Shown here piece after piece: positions 16,594 through 24,846 of a DNA stretch of 64,000 nucleotides. Position numbers and translations under genes: made by a program. The stretch covers positions 62,001 to 126,000 of the forward strand of contig JABDJK010000080.1 of NCBI GenBank assembly GCA_013002535.1, given 5' to 3'. Under the pieces are notes generated by a model. It did not search any database, was not told the DNA's origin, and saw only the letters and a program-made list of their open reading frames with translations. How positions within the stretch are numbered: position 1 is the first letter of the stretch; every line of letters begins with the position of its first letter. Source of the stretch: Hyphococcus sp. Its GTDB lineage: Bacteria; Pseudomonadota; Alphaproteobacteria; Caulobacterales; Parvularculaceae.

Positions 16594-16622
16594 AAAAGGC
16601 CGCTATATTAGCGGCCTTTTTT
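16594..16622 (+). terminator. Intrinsic terminator shared by hppA and the convergent peroxidase gene
   Basis: AAAAGGCCGCT (16594-16604), loop ATATT, AGCGGCCTTTT (16610-16620), then further T: a perfect 11-bp stem with a T-run, working rightward for hppA. The mirrored A-run provides a shorter T-tract leftward. The last codons of the peroxidase gene (Lys-Gly-Arg-stop) are read from this hairpin, with the stop codon starting in the loop at 16610. Confidence 0.92.
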
Positions 16623-18362
16623 GTGTCGCCGTTCGGGTGAGGCATTGCTAACGTAAAATACATTTTTCGGAATTTCCCGGCGCCGGATATCGGTGTTCGC
16701 CACGATTATGTCGCTTAAACGCACATGCTTGATCATCGCCTTTTCAGGACGGGTGAGATCTCGTTCCCACCAAAAACGGTCGAAGTCGCGCAAAGCTGTA
16801 AACTGGTGAACCACAATAGCGCGGAAAGTCTCGCCGAGTTGCGATCCCTCACCGGGTAATGAATCTTCGCTGACGCCGCCCACCCAAAGGTCAATGTCAT
16901 CGACATCGGCATACGCCATTGCGAGTTTTTCGCTGACGGAAACGTTCGACGAAATGTCAGAAAAATCCGTTGCCCGTTCAAGGCCGAGCGCTTCGCGCAC
17001 ATCGTTATATGACGGCAACCCGCGATCACGGCCACGTTGGATATTGAGTGCGGCAAGATCAAATCCGCCAGCGCCGGGCGGACCAAATAAAAAATTTCGG
17101 AGATCATCGACAATCATATTGTCGAATGCTTGGCTCTTTTGCGCCGCGAGCCCGCGAAGCACCGGGTCAATGTCATTTCTCGATGTTAGCAGTATTGGTG
17201 CATTGAAAAATGCATCGCGCAGCTCAAGATGGCCGTCAGCCACCTCGTGACCATCGCCGTCGATTCTCAACAATTTCTCGTTGATCAACGTATGCCCAAG
17301 TCGATAGGCGGCGCCGGAAAATTCCGTGAACAGACCGGGATTACCTTCGCGATACCCGCGATAGGGCGGCATTGCGTCTTCGCCGATCAGCGCTGGTAGA
17401 AATTCATTGTATGTGATGATTTGAATTTCAGCGATTACCATTCGCCTGGCGGCGAAATATATGTCGTCACCAGAATACCACGGCCGCATTCGTTTAATTT
17501 GATCAGCCCATCTGTTGTGCTCGCGTACAAACAGTGTGTGCATAACGGTCAACCCGATTTGTTCATTTGAACGGACATCCCCGGCGACGAAAAGCTCTGC
17601 CGGATCGATCGGCCCTTCGTTTGCATTTGGCAACAGTTCGGAATTCAGCGGCAGCAAATCACCGGGGCTGGTTTTCAATCGCCCGGTTCCATCATTGGCG
17701 CGCAAGGCGGCAGCGCGATCAGCACTCGACCCGTAGACCATAGAGCCGTCAATCCACGACGTTATTTCGTTCAACTGTTCGCGTGGGTTCTCAAGATCTG
17801 TGCCGGTCGCATCATCAAACAAGGCCCGATCAAAACGGATACGCACCTCACCGGTTCTGAATGGATCGAAATCTGGATCTCCAATAGGAACGACAATATC
17901 GTGCGATCTGTCATTGCTCTTTACAGCATCGCCTAAGGCGACGTCGTGATCGATAAATTGACCCCACTGCCATAAATAATCACTAGTATCGAATAAATTT
18001 GGAAATGATTGGTCGTCTTGATCTACAACTAGATTGCTTATCTCCCTCCCGCCCGCTCGGGTGGCCCCGGCCATTTCAGAAATGCCATCTGCATAGTCAT
18101 TAGGCGCAAGGCGCAACAATTGTTCAAATGCCGCGCCGGCTGCCGGGTCGCTTAAATTATTGCCTGAACCGTCAAAACTTCTGAACTCACGGGATTGATT
18201 AAATACGCGTGATCCAGAACGTTTTTTCGATGCTTCAAATGCGTCTTTGTCGCGCTCAATATTTTGAGCTGGTGACGGTTGCCCCTTTGCATGGCTCGCC
18301 GGGGACAATGACATCGCCAACAGGCCAAGTGCAATTTGTGCGGTAAAAACACATTGTTTCAT
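16608..18362 (-). CDS. Secreted animal-type haem peroxidase
   Basis: A 584-residue protein of the animal haem peroxidase (peroxidasin/cyclooxygenase) superfamily. A signal peptide (FTAQIALGLLAMSLSPASHA) is followed by SDYLWQWGQFIDHDV, whose His is the distal haem ligand, the Asp-rich calcium loop DPDFDPFRTGEVRIRFDR, SWIDGSMVYGS, MHTLFVREHNRWAD, the proximal-His region AYRLGHTLI and LNIQRGRDRGLPSYNDVREA. It probably oxidises halides or phenolics outside the cytoplasm. ATG 18362 follows GGGAGGGAAACTA, a strong ribosome binding site, and excludes the longer start at 18416. The gene stands alone; its 3' end lies within the terminator hairpin of hppA. Confidence 0.9.
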   Translation of the reverse strand: MKQCVFTAQIALGLLAMSLSPASHAKGQPSPAQNIERDKDAFEASKKRSGSRVFNQSREFRSFDGSGNNLSDPAAGAAFEQLLRLAPNDYADGISEMAGATRAGGREISNLVVDQDDQSFPNLFDTSDYLWQWGQFIDHDVALGDAVKSNDRSHDIVVPIGDPDFDPFRTGEVRIRFDRALFDDATGTDLENPREQLNEITSWIDGSMVYGSSADRAAALRANDGTGRLKTSPGDLLPLNSELLPNANEGPIDPAELFVAGDVRSNEQIGLTVMHTLFVREHNRWADQIKRMRPWYSGDDIYFAARRMVIAEIQIITYNEFLPALIGEDAMPPYRGYREGNPGLFTEFSGAAYRLGHTLINEKLLRIDGDGHEVADGHLELRDAFFNAPILLTSRNDIDPVLRGLAAQKSQAFDNMIVDDLRNFLFGPPGAGGFDLAALNIQRGRDRGLPSYNDVREALGLERATDFSDISSNVSVSEKLAMAYADVDDIDLWVGGVSEDSLPGEGSQLGETFRAIVVHQFTALRDFDRFWWERDLTRPEKAMIKHVRLSDIIVANTDIRRREIPKNVFYVSNASPERRHKKGR

Positions 18363-18499
18363 TAGTTTCCCTCCCAGAATTATCAAAATATTCGCTGGGA
18401 AAGAAAAAATATTCAAGCGCTGTCATAAAACAGGATATTCAATGGTTAAATTCGCGCTATGAGCGAATATATTTTTAAATCTCGATGGCAAGGCAACGT

Positions 18500-19174
18500 A
18501 TGAGCGCAAAATTCGACGCTATAATATTCGATTGCGACGGCGTTCTGGTTGACAGCGAGATTTTGGGATTAGATGCGTCCACCGCGTATCTGCAAGAGCA
18601 TGGATTTGACTGGACAGCGGCGGATTTGGTCAAACTATTTACAGGTTTTCGCGACGATGTTTTCGCTGAAAAACTGAATGCGGCGTATTATGAAATTCAT
18701 CAAAAAAATCCCGGCGAAGCTTTCTTCTCTGGATTGATTGAAACGCGCCGCGCGCGCAGGCACTTGCTTCAAACGGTGCCTGGCGCCGAAAAAGCGATTA
18801 GCCAAATTGGAATAAAAAAAGCGATTGCGTCATCGTCACGCACTGAGTTCTTGGAAGGAAAATTGAAGCGAACGGGATTGTACGATCTATTCGCACCACA
18901 CATATATTCCGCTGACAAGGTGAAACACGGGAAACCGGCGCCAGATATTTTTGATTTCGCCGCTGAGAAGATCAAAACGCCGCCAGCGATGTGCCTCGTT
19001 ATCGAGGACAGCGAAAACGGCGTGAAGGCTGCGCGGGCCGCGGGAATGGATGTTTGGGGGTTCGTTGGCGGCGGTCATTGTTTTCCGGGGCACGACGCAC
19101 GGCTCGTGGCCGCTGGCGCCACTAGGATTATAGATGATTTTACAGCGTTGACGCTCGCCCTTAGTTCGCCCTGA
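18500..19174 (+). CDS. HAD-superfamily phosphatase (beta-phosphoglucomutase-like)
   Basis: A 224-residue HAD hydrolase, subfamily IA: FDCDGVLVDSEILGLDAS holds the nucleophile and acid Asp pair, KKAIASSSRTEF motif II, VKHGKPAPDIFDFAAEK the motif III Lys and VIEDSENGVKAARAAGM the magnesium-binding acids. A helical cap lies between residues about 20 and 85. The likely substrate is a small phosphorylated metabolite, unknown here. ATG 18500 is preferred, with AAGG about 10 bp upstream; ATG 18485 in the same frame is possible. The threonine-aldolase-like gene follows 64 bp downstream. Confidence 0.88.
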   Translation: MSAKFDAIIFDCDGVLVDSEILGLDASTAYLQEHGFDWTAADLVKLFTGFRDDVFAEKLNAAYYEIHQKNPGEAFFSGLIETRRARRHLLQTVPGAEKAISQIGIKKAIASSSRTEFLEGKLKRTGLYDLFAPHIYSADKVKHGKPAPDIFDFAAEKIKTPPAMCLVIEDSENGVKAARAAGMDVWGFVGGGHCFPGHDARLVAAGATRIIDDFTALTLALSSP

Positions 19175-19238
19175 CTATAGCTACCGGCACACGGTGAAAT
19201 CGATTTAGATTTTCAGCAGATTTCTGTAAGGTCACAAG

Positions 19239-20291
19239 ATGAATTTTGCTTCCGATAATTGGTGGGGTGTTGCGCCCAAAATCATGGACGCGATCTCCAG
19301 CGAGAACAACGGATCATCACCTGCCTATGGCGGTGATGACAGAACAGCAAAAGCAAAATCGAGGCTCTCGGAAGTTTTCGAATGCGAATGTGAAGTTTTC
19401 TTCGTTTCAACCGGCGGCGCGGCAAATGGATTGGCGCTTTCTGTACTTTCGCCGCCTTACGGGATGATCGTCTGTCATGAAGATTCCCATATTCAAATGG
19501 ACGAATGCGGCGGACCGGAGTTTTTTTCATCGGGCGCAAAATTGCTTCCAATACGGGGTGACCATGGAAAGTTGACCGCTACAGGCGTAATAAAAGCGCT
19601 GGACGGATTTCCCCACCGGCCGCCGCACGGCGCACCGGCTTCTGCACTATCGCTAACGCAAGGGACAGAAACCGGAACAATATATTCAATCGATGAAATC
19701 TCGGAATTGTGCGCTGTCGCCCATGCGAGAGGTCTAAGCGTGCACATGGACGGCGCCCGGTTTGCCAATGCGGTTGCGGCGACCGGCGCGGCGCCTGCGG
19801 AACTTTCTTGGAGAGCTGGTGTCGATGTTTTGTGCTTTGGCGGCACAAAAAACGGTTGCCTTGCCGCAGAAGCCATAATTTTCTTTAAGCGCGAATTAGC
19901 CGGTGATGTTGAATTTCGCCGAAAACGTGCTGGTCACCTGTGGTCGAAGATGCGCTTCATTGCCGCCCAGTTTGACGCGTATTTGGACCGTGAATACTGG
20001 TTGGAGTTAGCCGGGCACGCTAATTTCATGGCTAAAACACTCTCTGACGGACTTGCGCAAATCGACGGAGTGAATGTTCTTTTTGAGACTGAGATCAATG
20101 AAGTTTTTGTGTCGTTTCCAAACGGCGTTGCGGAAAAACTGCGTAACGATGGCGCTACATTTTACCCATGGGTTACCCCTGGCGTATCACGCGATGCATG
20201 CGCTCAACGCCTGATAACATCATTTCAAACGTCACAATCGGATGTCGAAAAATTTCTGGATCATGTACAAACGCAGTGCAACAAGCCATAA
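19239..20291 (+). CDS. Low-specificity threonine aldolase family, PLP enzyme
   Basis: A 350-residue fold-type I PLP enzyme of the beta-eliminating lyase/threonine aldolase family. FASDNWWGVAPKIMDAI, PAYGGDD, VFFVSTGGAANGLAL, HIQMDECGGPEFFS, GLSVHMDGARFANAVAA and the Schiff-base motif LCFGGTKNGCLAAEA are all present. These enzymes split L-(allo)threonine into Gly and acetaldehyde, though specificity cannot be read from sequence. The stop TAA is immediately followed by the reverse stop of hemH (TAATTA), a zero-gap convergent junction. Confidence 0.88.
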   Translation: MNFASDNWWGVAPKIMDAISSENNGSSPAYGGDDRTAKAKSRLSEVFECECEVFFVSTGGAANGLALSVLSPPYGMIVCHEDSHIQMDECGGPEFFSSGAKLLPIRGDHGKLTATGVIKALDGFPHRPPHGAPASALSLTQGTETGTIYSIDEISELCAVAHARGLSVHMDGARFANAVAATGAAPAELSWRAGVDVLCFGGTKNGCLAAEAIIFFKRELAGDVEFRRKRAGHLWSKMRFIAAQFDAYLDREYWLELAGHANFMAKTLSDGLAQIDGVNVLFETEINEVFVSFPNGVAEKLRNDGATFYPWVTPGVSRDACAQRLITSFQTSQSDVEKFLDHVQTQCNKP

Positions 20292-21314
20292 TTATCGCCA
20301 GCCAGATGTTTCTCGCTCGATCAGGTTTTGTAACAGAGAAATCATTTCCGGCGAGTCATTTAAGCACGGAATCAAGGTAAATTTTTCGCCGCCGTTCGAT
20401 TCGAAAATCGAGCGCAATTCAATGTCAATTTCTTCCAGAGTTTCGATGCAGTCCGAAACGAATGCCGGCGTAATAACAGCGATGTTTTTTATTCCATTTT
20501 CAGAGGCGATTTTTATCGTCTGCTCCGTAGACGGTTCCAGCCATTTCTCGCGCCCGAATTTTGACTGAAACGCCATTGGCGCAAAATCGTCGCTCCATTG
20601 CATTGCCTCACGCAATAAGCGCGCAGTTTTTGAGCAATGACAAAAATACGGGTCGCCGGCATCAAAATAACGCTGGGGTATGCCATGAAAAGAAATGACG
20701 ACGCGCTCCGGCGCCCACGATAAGGATTCTAGATGCCGTGTTGTAACGTCGCGGAGAGCAGCGATATACAAAGCTTCATCGTAAAATGGCGGCGCCATTC
20801 GAATGGCCGGCTGCCAGCGTCTATTTCGCAAGGCGTCGAAAACCGCATCGCCAACGCTCGCAGTCGTAGTCGCTGAATATTGCGGGTAAAGAGGAACGAT
20901 GAGAATTTTGTCACACCCGGACGATGCAAGTTTTGAAACCGTCTTGGCGATCGACGGGTTTCCATATCGCATGGCCCATTCAATAATTATCTGATCTTCA
21001 TAAAGATCAGCAACCGTTGACGCTTGCTTTCGCGTATAGTGCCGAAGCGGACTTTCATTCGCGACATCAAACCAGATTTTTTTATATTTTTTTGCGGTCG
21101 ACGGTGGTCGAACATTCAAAATAATACCGTGCAAAATGGGAAGCCATATAAAACGCGGGAGATCAACGACGCGTTTGTCGGCCAAAAATTCTCGCAGATA
21201 CCGACGAACTGCGCTGCTGGTTGGTGCGTCTGGCGTTCCAAGATTAACTAATAACGCGCCTATCCGCCCGTGGCGTGCGAGGGGATGGTCGTTGGGTCGG
21301 TGGTTTTGACTCAC
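20292..21314 (-). CDS. hemH: Ferrochelatase
   Basis: A 340-residue enzyme inserting Fe(II) into protoporphyrin IX, the last haem synthesis step. ALLVNLGTPDAPTSSAVRRY at the N-terminus, IVPLYPQYSATTTASV, VVISFHGIPQRYFDAGDPY (metal-binding His), QSKFGREKWLEPSTEQTI and PAFVSDCIETLEEIDIE (catalytic Glu) mark the family. The C-terminal [2Fe-2S] cysteine cluster of some ferrochelatases is not apparent. The start is GTG 21314; no ATG lies in the correct region. Confidence 0.93.
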   Translation of the reverse strand: MSQNHRPNDHPLARHGRIGALLVNLGTPDAPTSSAVRRYLREFLADKRVVDLPRFIWLPILHGIILNVRPPSTAKKYKKIWFDVANESPLRHYTRKQASTVADLYEDQIIIEWAMRYGNPSIAKTVSKLASSGCDKILIVPLYPQYSATTTASVGDAVFDALRNRRWQPAIRMAPPFYDEALYIAALRDVTTRHLESLSWAPERVVISFHGIPQRYFDAGDPYFCHCSKTARLLREAMQWSDDFAPMAFQSKFGREKWLEPSTEQTIKIASENGIKNIAVITPAFVSDCIETLEEIDIELRSIFESNGGEKFTLIPCLNDSPEMISLLQNLIERETSGWR

Positions 21315-21414
21315 AAGCGCCTAACAGCAACGAAACAGCAATATGCGAACGTACATACAGTCCAAGTGCGCCAAGATTCAACAAAATTCGCAGCGCGCGG
21401 CTATCATTGCGTAT

Positions 21415-21750
21415 CTATTCTTTGTGAGGCGCAGCTTTGTCTTTTACTCGATACCGGACCTCATCTTGCCGCCGAAACTTGTGTTGCAGTCGGTCATTCT
21501 CCGATAAAATGCGATAGGATTTTTCGCGAGGGCGAACCGCTTCGCTGGGCGATAACGTTGTGCGCCCTCGGAGCGCGGTTCGATCGATCGGCCGATAAGA
21601 TTTTGGAGATTCGGCATTTTCGTCACGAGAGGCGCTGCGAAGCGCCAAGATGCCCGCGCCGCCTAACCCGCCTGAGGCCTCATTTTGAATGTACCAAAAT
21701 ATGACAATGCTGGCGGCAACCAAGATGCTAATGAATTCTATATGTTCCAC
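21415..21750 (-). CDS. Small membrane-anchored hypothetical protein
   Basis: A 111-residue frame starting at GTG 21750 with GAGAG upstream. One N-terminal transmembrane helix (FISILVAASIVIFWYI) is followed by QNEASGGLGGAGILALR, then a basic, hydrophilic tail with several Arg-rich stretches ending RYRVKDKAAPHKE. The helix-then-basic-tail layout looks like a real small inner-membrane protein, but I do not recognise a family. It is leftward, upstream of hemH, and fills what would otherwise be a 650-bp gap. A longer opposite-strand frame (21270-21704) overlaps it and looks like its shadow. Confidence 0.5.
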   Translation of the reverse strand: MEHIEFISILVAASIVIFWYIQNEASGGLGGAGILALRSASRDENAESPKSYRPIDRTALRGRTTLSPSEAVRPREKSYRILSENDRLQHKFRRQDEVRYRVKDKAAPHKE

Positions 21751-21962
21751 TTGATCACTCTCGAATTGAACAAATTGGTTAACGGCGCCCCGGGCTTAAA
21801 CGCGCCGTGCTTTTGAACAATCATCTGCAAACTCTGTGCAAAACCAAATACTTGTGCATTTGAAAATCTACTGCTCGCGGGCATCGCTCAAGAATTTTAG
21901 TTAATATAGCGATAGGGTAGTGATTAACGCAATATTTCGTGGGTTAAGCCTAATTTCCTGCA

Positions 21963-23495
21963 ATGGCTACGCTGTCTGCATATGACGCTGTACAAAATCC
22001 TTTCCGCCAAATCGCGACCGCGGCCGGCGGATTGATTTTCTGTGGGTTTATCGCTGTAACGACAATTGCCACGCTTATTTTCCCGCCGGCGATTATAATT
22101 TTCGCCGCCCCGATCATTGTGCTTGGGATTTGGTTCCTCCCAAAAAGAAAATGCGTCCCCAACAAGATTGTCTGGCCTTTGATATTGGCAGCCGCAGCGC
22201 TAATGCCGTTTTGGCCAACATATATACATTTAAAGATTGGTTCGCTCCCCATCCTTACGCCTCCAAGAATTGTTTTTTATATTCTTAGCGTCATTTGGAT
22301 ATTCGACATGATATCGTCGCGCGTAAGGCGCGGATATTTCTTGCTAGGTTTGAAAAACAATAAATTCTTGGGCGGCGGCGTTATCTGCTTTTTTGCGCTC
22401 AACGCACTTAGCTTGCCGATGGCGGAGGGCAGGGTCCTTGCAAGCGAAATATTTTTTCGCCAGCTGATAATACTGGCAATACCGTTTTGCATTTTTGTAA
22501 CATATGTGCGGAATTTCAAAGCTATTCGTCAAATAGCTGCCGCCACTGCAATTGGCGCGGGTGTTGCCGGCGGAATTGCAGGAGTTGAATTTCTGACAAA
22601 ATCGCTCCTCGCAGCCAAGCTAGCGCCGTTTATAATGACGAGCGCGCAATGGTTGGAAATAACACAGGAGCTAAAAACACGCGATGGAATTTTTAGGGCG
22701 CAAGCGACGCATACACATCCAATTTCCCTTGGTGAATATTTAAGTTTCGCAGCGCCAATGGCGCTTTGTTTTCTGGCTACGGCAAGAAAGCGGGCACGGA
22801 TTATTTGGGCGTTTATACTAATTTTGGTTGTTATAGGTATATTTGCAACGAACTCGCGCGGCGCTTTATTGGCGCTTGCCGCAGGAACTGGTTTTGTTGC
22901 TGCTGTTGCATTTTGTTGGCGAGTTAGACAGTTGCAAGGATCACGATTTCTGCCGCTTGCTGGATTGGCAAGTGTTTTTCTTATTGCAGCCGCTCCGGTC
23001 CTTGTTACCGGCGCAGAGAAAATTACAAACGGTGATTCAGGGACATCCGCGGCTAGATCAACACAAGGCCGCATTGATCAGATCAATATGGCGTGGCCAA
23101 AGATCGTCAAAAGACCGGTATTGGGATACGGAGCGGGTCGGTCCGCGCGTATTGTTGGGTATTATGGACGAGCGCTTTCTCTTGATAATTATTATCTTTC
23201 GCTCGCAGTTGAATTGGGATTTCCAGGGCCTTTATGTTTTCTGGCGATACTGTTCGCTGCGATTGTTACGACATTAAAACGCGCAAGCGACACGACTTTG
23301 CAAGCGATTTTTCAGGCGGAACGTATGGTATGGCTTGGCCTAAGCGGCGCCATGTTCGCGTTTTTAGTGTCGCGGATGATCATATCCCAAACCGGAAACC
23401 TGAATTATTTTTTTCCGATCTTAGGCGCAATCATTGGGGCTAACGCGGGGCGACGATTTCGCCGCCCTGCGCAATTTGCTTTAGCTTCTGGCTGA
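21963..23495 (+). CDS. O-antigen ligase/polymerase-like membrane protein (Wzy_C type)
   Basis: A 510-residue integral membrane protein with about 11-12 hydrophobic helices and one large periplasmic loop. The family core is visible: HTHPISLGEYLSFAAPMALC, GIFATNSRGALLALAAG, STQGRIDQINMAWPKIVKRP, LGYGAGRSA and DNYYLSLAVELGFPGPLCFL. This is the O-antigen ligase/Wzy_C superfamily, which ligates or polymerises surface glycans. No glycosyltransferase genes are adjacent, so the substrate is unknown. The 3' end overlaps the convergent UrcA remnant by 15 bp. Confidence 0.82.
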   Translation: MATLSAYDAVQNPFRQIATAAGGLIFCGFIAVTTIATLIFPPAIIIFAAPIIVLGIWFLPKRKCVPNKIVWPLILAAAALMPFWPTYIHLKIGSLPILTPPRIVFYILSVIWIFDMISSRVRRGYFLLGLKNNKFLGGGVICFFALNALSLPMAEGRVLASEIFFRQLIILAIPFCIFVTYVRNFKAIRQIAAATAIGAGVAGGIAGVEFLTKSLLAAKLAPFIMTSAQWLEITQELKTRDGIFRAQATHTHPISLGEYLSFAAPMALCFLATARKRARIIWAFILILVVIGIFATNSRGALLALAAGTGFVAAVAFCWRVRQLQGSRFLPLAGLASVFLIAAAPVLVTGAEKITNGDSGTSAARSTQGRIDQINMAWPKIVKRPVLGYGAGRSARIVGYYGRALSLDNYYLSLAVELGFPGPLCFLAILFAAIVTTLKRASDTTLQAIFQAERMVWLGLSGAMFAFLVSRMIISQTGNLNYFFPILGAIIGANAGRRFRRPAQFALASG

Positions 23496-23812
23496 CGAAA
23501 TCGTCACGTTTCCAGCATCGACACTTTCGTGAGCCGCATTTAAGCGCGGGTGGTCGATCTTGAAAACGACTTGCTCCGTCAACTCGTACGCACCCTCGGT
23601 GCCAGCGATTATTGCCGAAATCGATCTCTGTTCATAAGTATAGCAAGCGCGCTCCGCTTGGGTCGTAAGGCGATTATACAACCCCAGCGCGCCGGCGCCC
23701 GGGTTTACTTCTGCCTGCTTATACTTGACGGGAAAAATTCCTTCGCATGCGACTGCGCGATTGGCGCTGAGGCAAATGCAAGAACGAAAATTGCGGTGCT
23801 CAAGGTTTTCAT
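23481..23812 (-). pseudogene. UrcA-family secreted protein, frameshifted after the signal peptide
   Basis: ATG 23812, with CCAGGAGAG 7 bp upstream, starts a textbook signal peptide (MKTLSTAIFVLAFASAPIAQ SHA) but that frame stops after 35 codons. The mature domain continues in a neighbouring frame: FPVKYKQAEVNPGAGALGLY, NRLTTQAERACYTYEQ, VVFKIDHPRLNAAHES, the pattern of UrcA proteins, with the stop at 23481. The break falls at a five-A run on the plus strand (23733-23737). One more A there would give Glu-Phe-Phe-Pro-Val and restore a single frame of about 110 residues. It may be a genuine loss, a sequencing error in a homopolymer, or a slippery site. UrcA function is unknown. Confidence 0.75.
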
Positions 23813-24028
23813 GCGGCTCTCTCCTGGATGCTTGGATTGCGCCCCATGTGAACCGCCTTTTTAAAGCTTTGGGTGTGAAAGCTATATTGGCAGCCAATAA
23901 AGAAATAAAACGCCTACGTTCTAACCGTTGAAATCCGTTTTAACGCGCAAACAAATCCATTGATCTCGTTTCCATTCACAGCACTGTGAACTTGACCCAG
24001 GCGGCCAATTGGTGATGAACATGGGCCT

Positions 24029-24841
24029 ATGAACTACGGTGACAAATGGGCGCTCGTAACCGGCGCATCTGCGGGTATCGGCGCCGCTTTTGCCCGGTCG
24101 CTTGCGGAAAAAGGCGCTAATTTAGTTTTGATCGCCCGTCGTCGCGAGCGTCTGGATGAAGTTGCGCGCGAACTTGAAAATAAATTCAACATTTCAACAA
24201 TAGTGATCGCGGCAGACCTTGCGAAACCAGAAGCGCCCGTCGCAATAGTTGATGAGTTGAAGAGCGCAAATGTACAAATTGACATATTGATCAATAATGC
24301 TGGGTTTGGCTTGCCCGGTTTCTTTTGCGACAACGAATGGAACGCTCACCAGGATTTTATTGAGCTGATGGTTACGTCCTACGCTCAACTTACTCGTTTG
24401 TTGTTGCCTGGTATGATCGAGCGAGATTATGGGCGGATCATTCAAGTCGCCTCAGTCGCCGGCCTCGTCCCCGGATCTGCGGGCCATACGCTATATGGGC
24501 CGTCAAAAGCATTCCTGGTCAGCTTTGCACAATCATTGGCTGCGGAATGTGAAGGAACCGGCGTGAACTCCTCCGCACTTTGTCCCGGATTCACTTATTC
24601 TGAGTTTCACGATGTCAACGATACGCGCGGCTTGGTCTCCAAATTGCCGAAATACATGTTCATGGACGCAGAGCCAGTTGTTGAGGGGGCGCTTCAGGCC
24701 GTCGAACGAGCGCACGTTGTTTATGTTCCCGGCGCCTGGAATAAATTTCTGGTTTGGTTGGTAAAGGCGCTGCCCCGGCCATGGGCGGCTGATCTGATGC
24801 GCGGGCAATCCAAAAAATTCAGGCGGACAGAAGAAAAATAG
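24029..24841 (+). CDS. Short-chain dehydrogenase/reductase
   Basis: A 270-residue classical SDR. The NAD(P) site is ALVTGASAGIGAAFARSLAE, NNAG occurs in LINNAGFGLPG, and the catalytic Ser-Tyr-Lys lies in VASVAGL and HTLYGPSKAFLVSF. A hydrophobic C-terminal stretch (WNKFLVWLVKALPRPW) may touch the membrane, as in related DltE/YqjQ-type SDRs acting on lipids or ketones. The substrate is unknown. It converges with the malic enzyme gene, only five bases apart. Confidence 0.87.
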   Translation: MNYGDKWALVTGASAGIGAAFARSLAEKGANLVLIARRRERLDEVARELENKFNISTIVIAADLAKPEAPVAIVDELKSANVQIDILINNAGFGLPGFFCDNEWNAHQDFIELMVTSYAQLTRLLLPGMIERDYGRIIQVASVAGLVPGSAGHTLYGPSKAFLVSFAQSLAAECEGTGVNSSALCPGFTYSEFHDVNDTRGLVSKLPKYMFMDAEPVVEGALQAVERAHVVYVPGAWNKFLVWLVKALPRPWAADLMRGQSKKFRRTEEK

Positions 24842-24846
24842 TTATT

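Noticed and set aside
21270-21704. Rightward frame of 144 codons opposite the small membrane protein
   Set aside because: It begins inside hemH on the other strand, has no ribosome binding site or recognisable segment, and is Cys/Arg-rich in the manner of a shadow frame.
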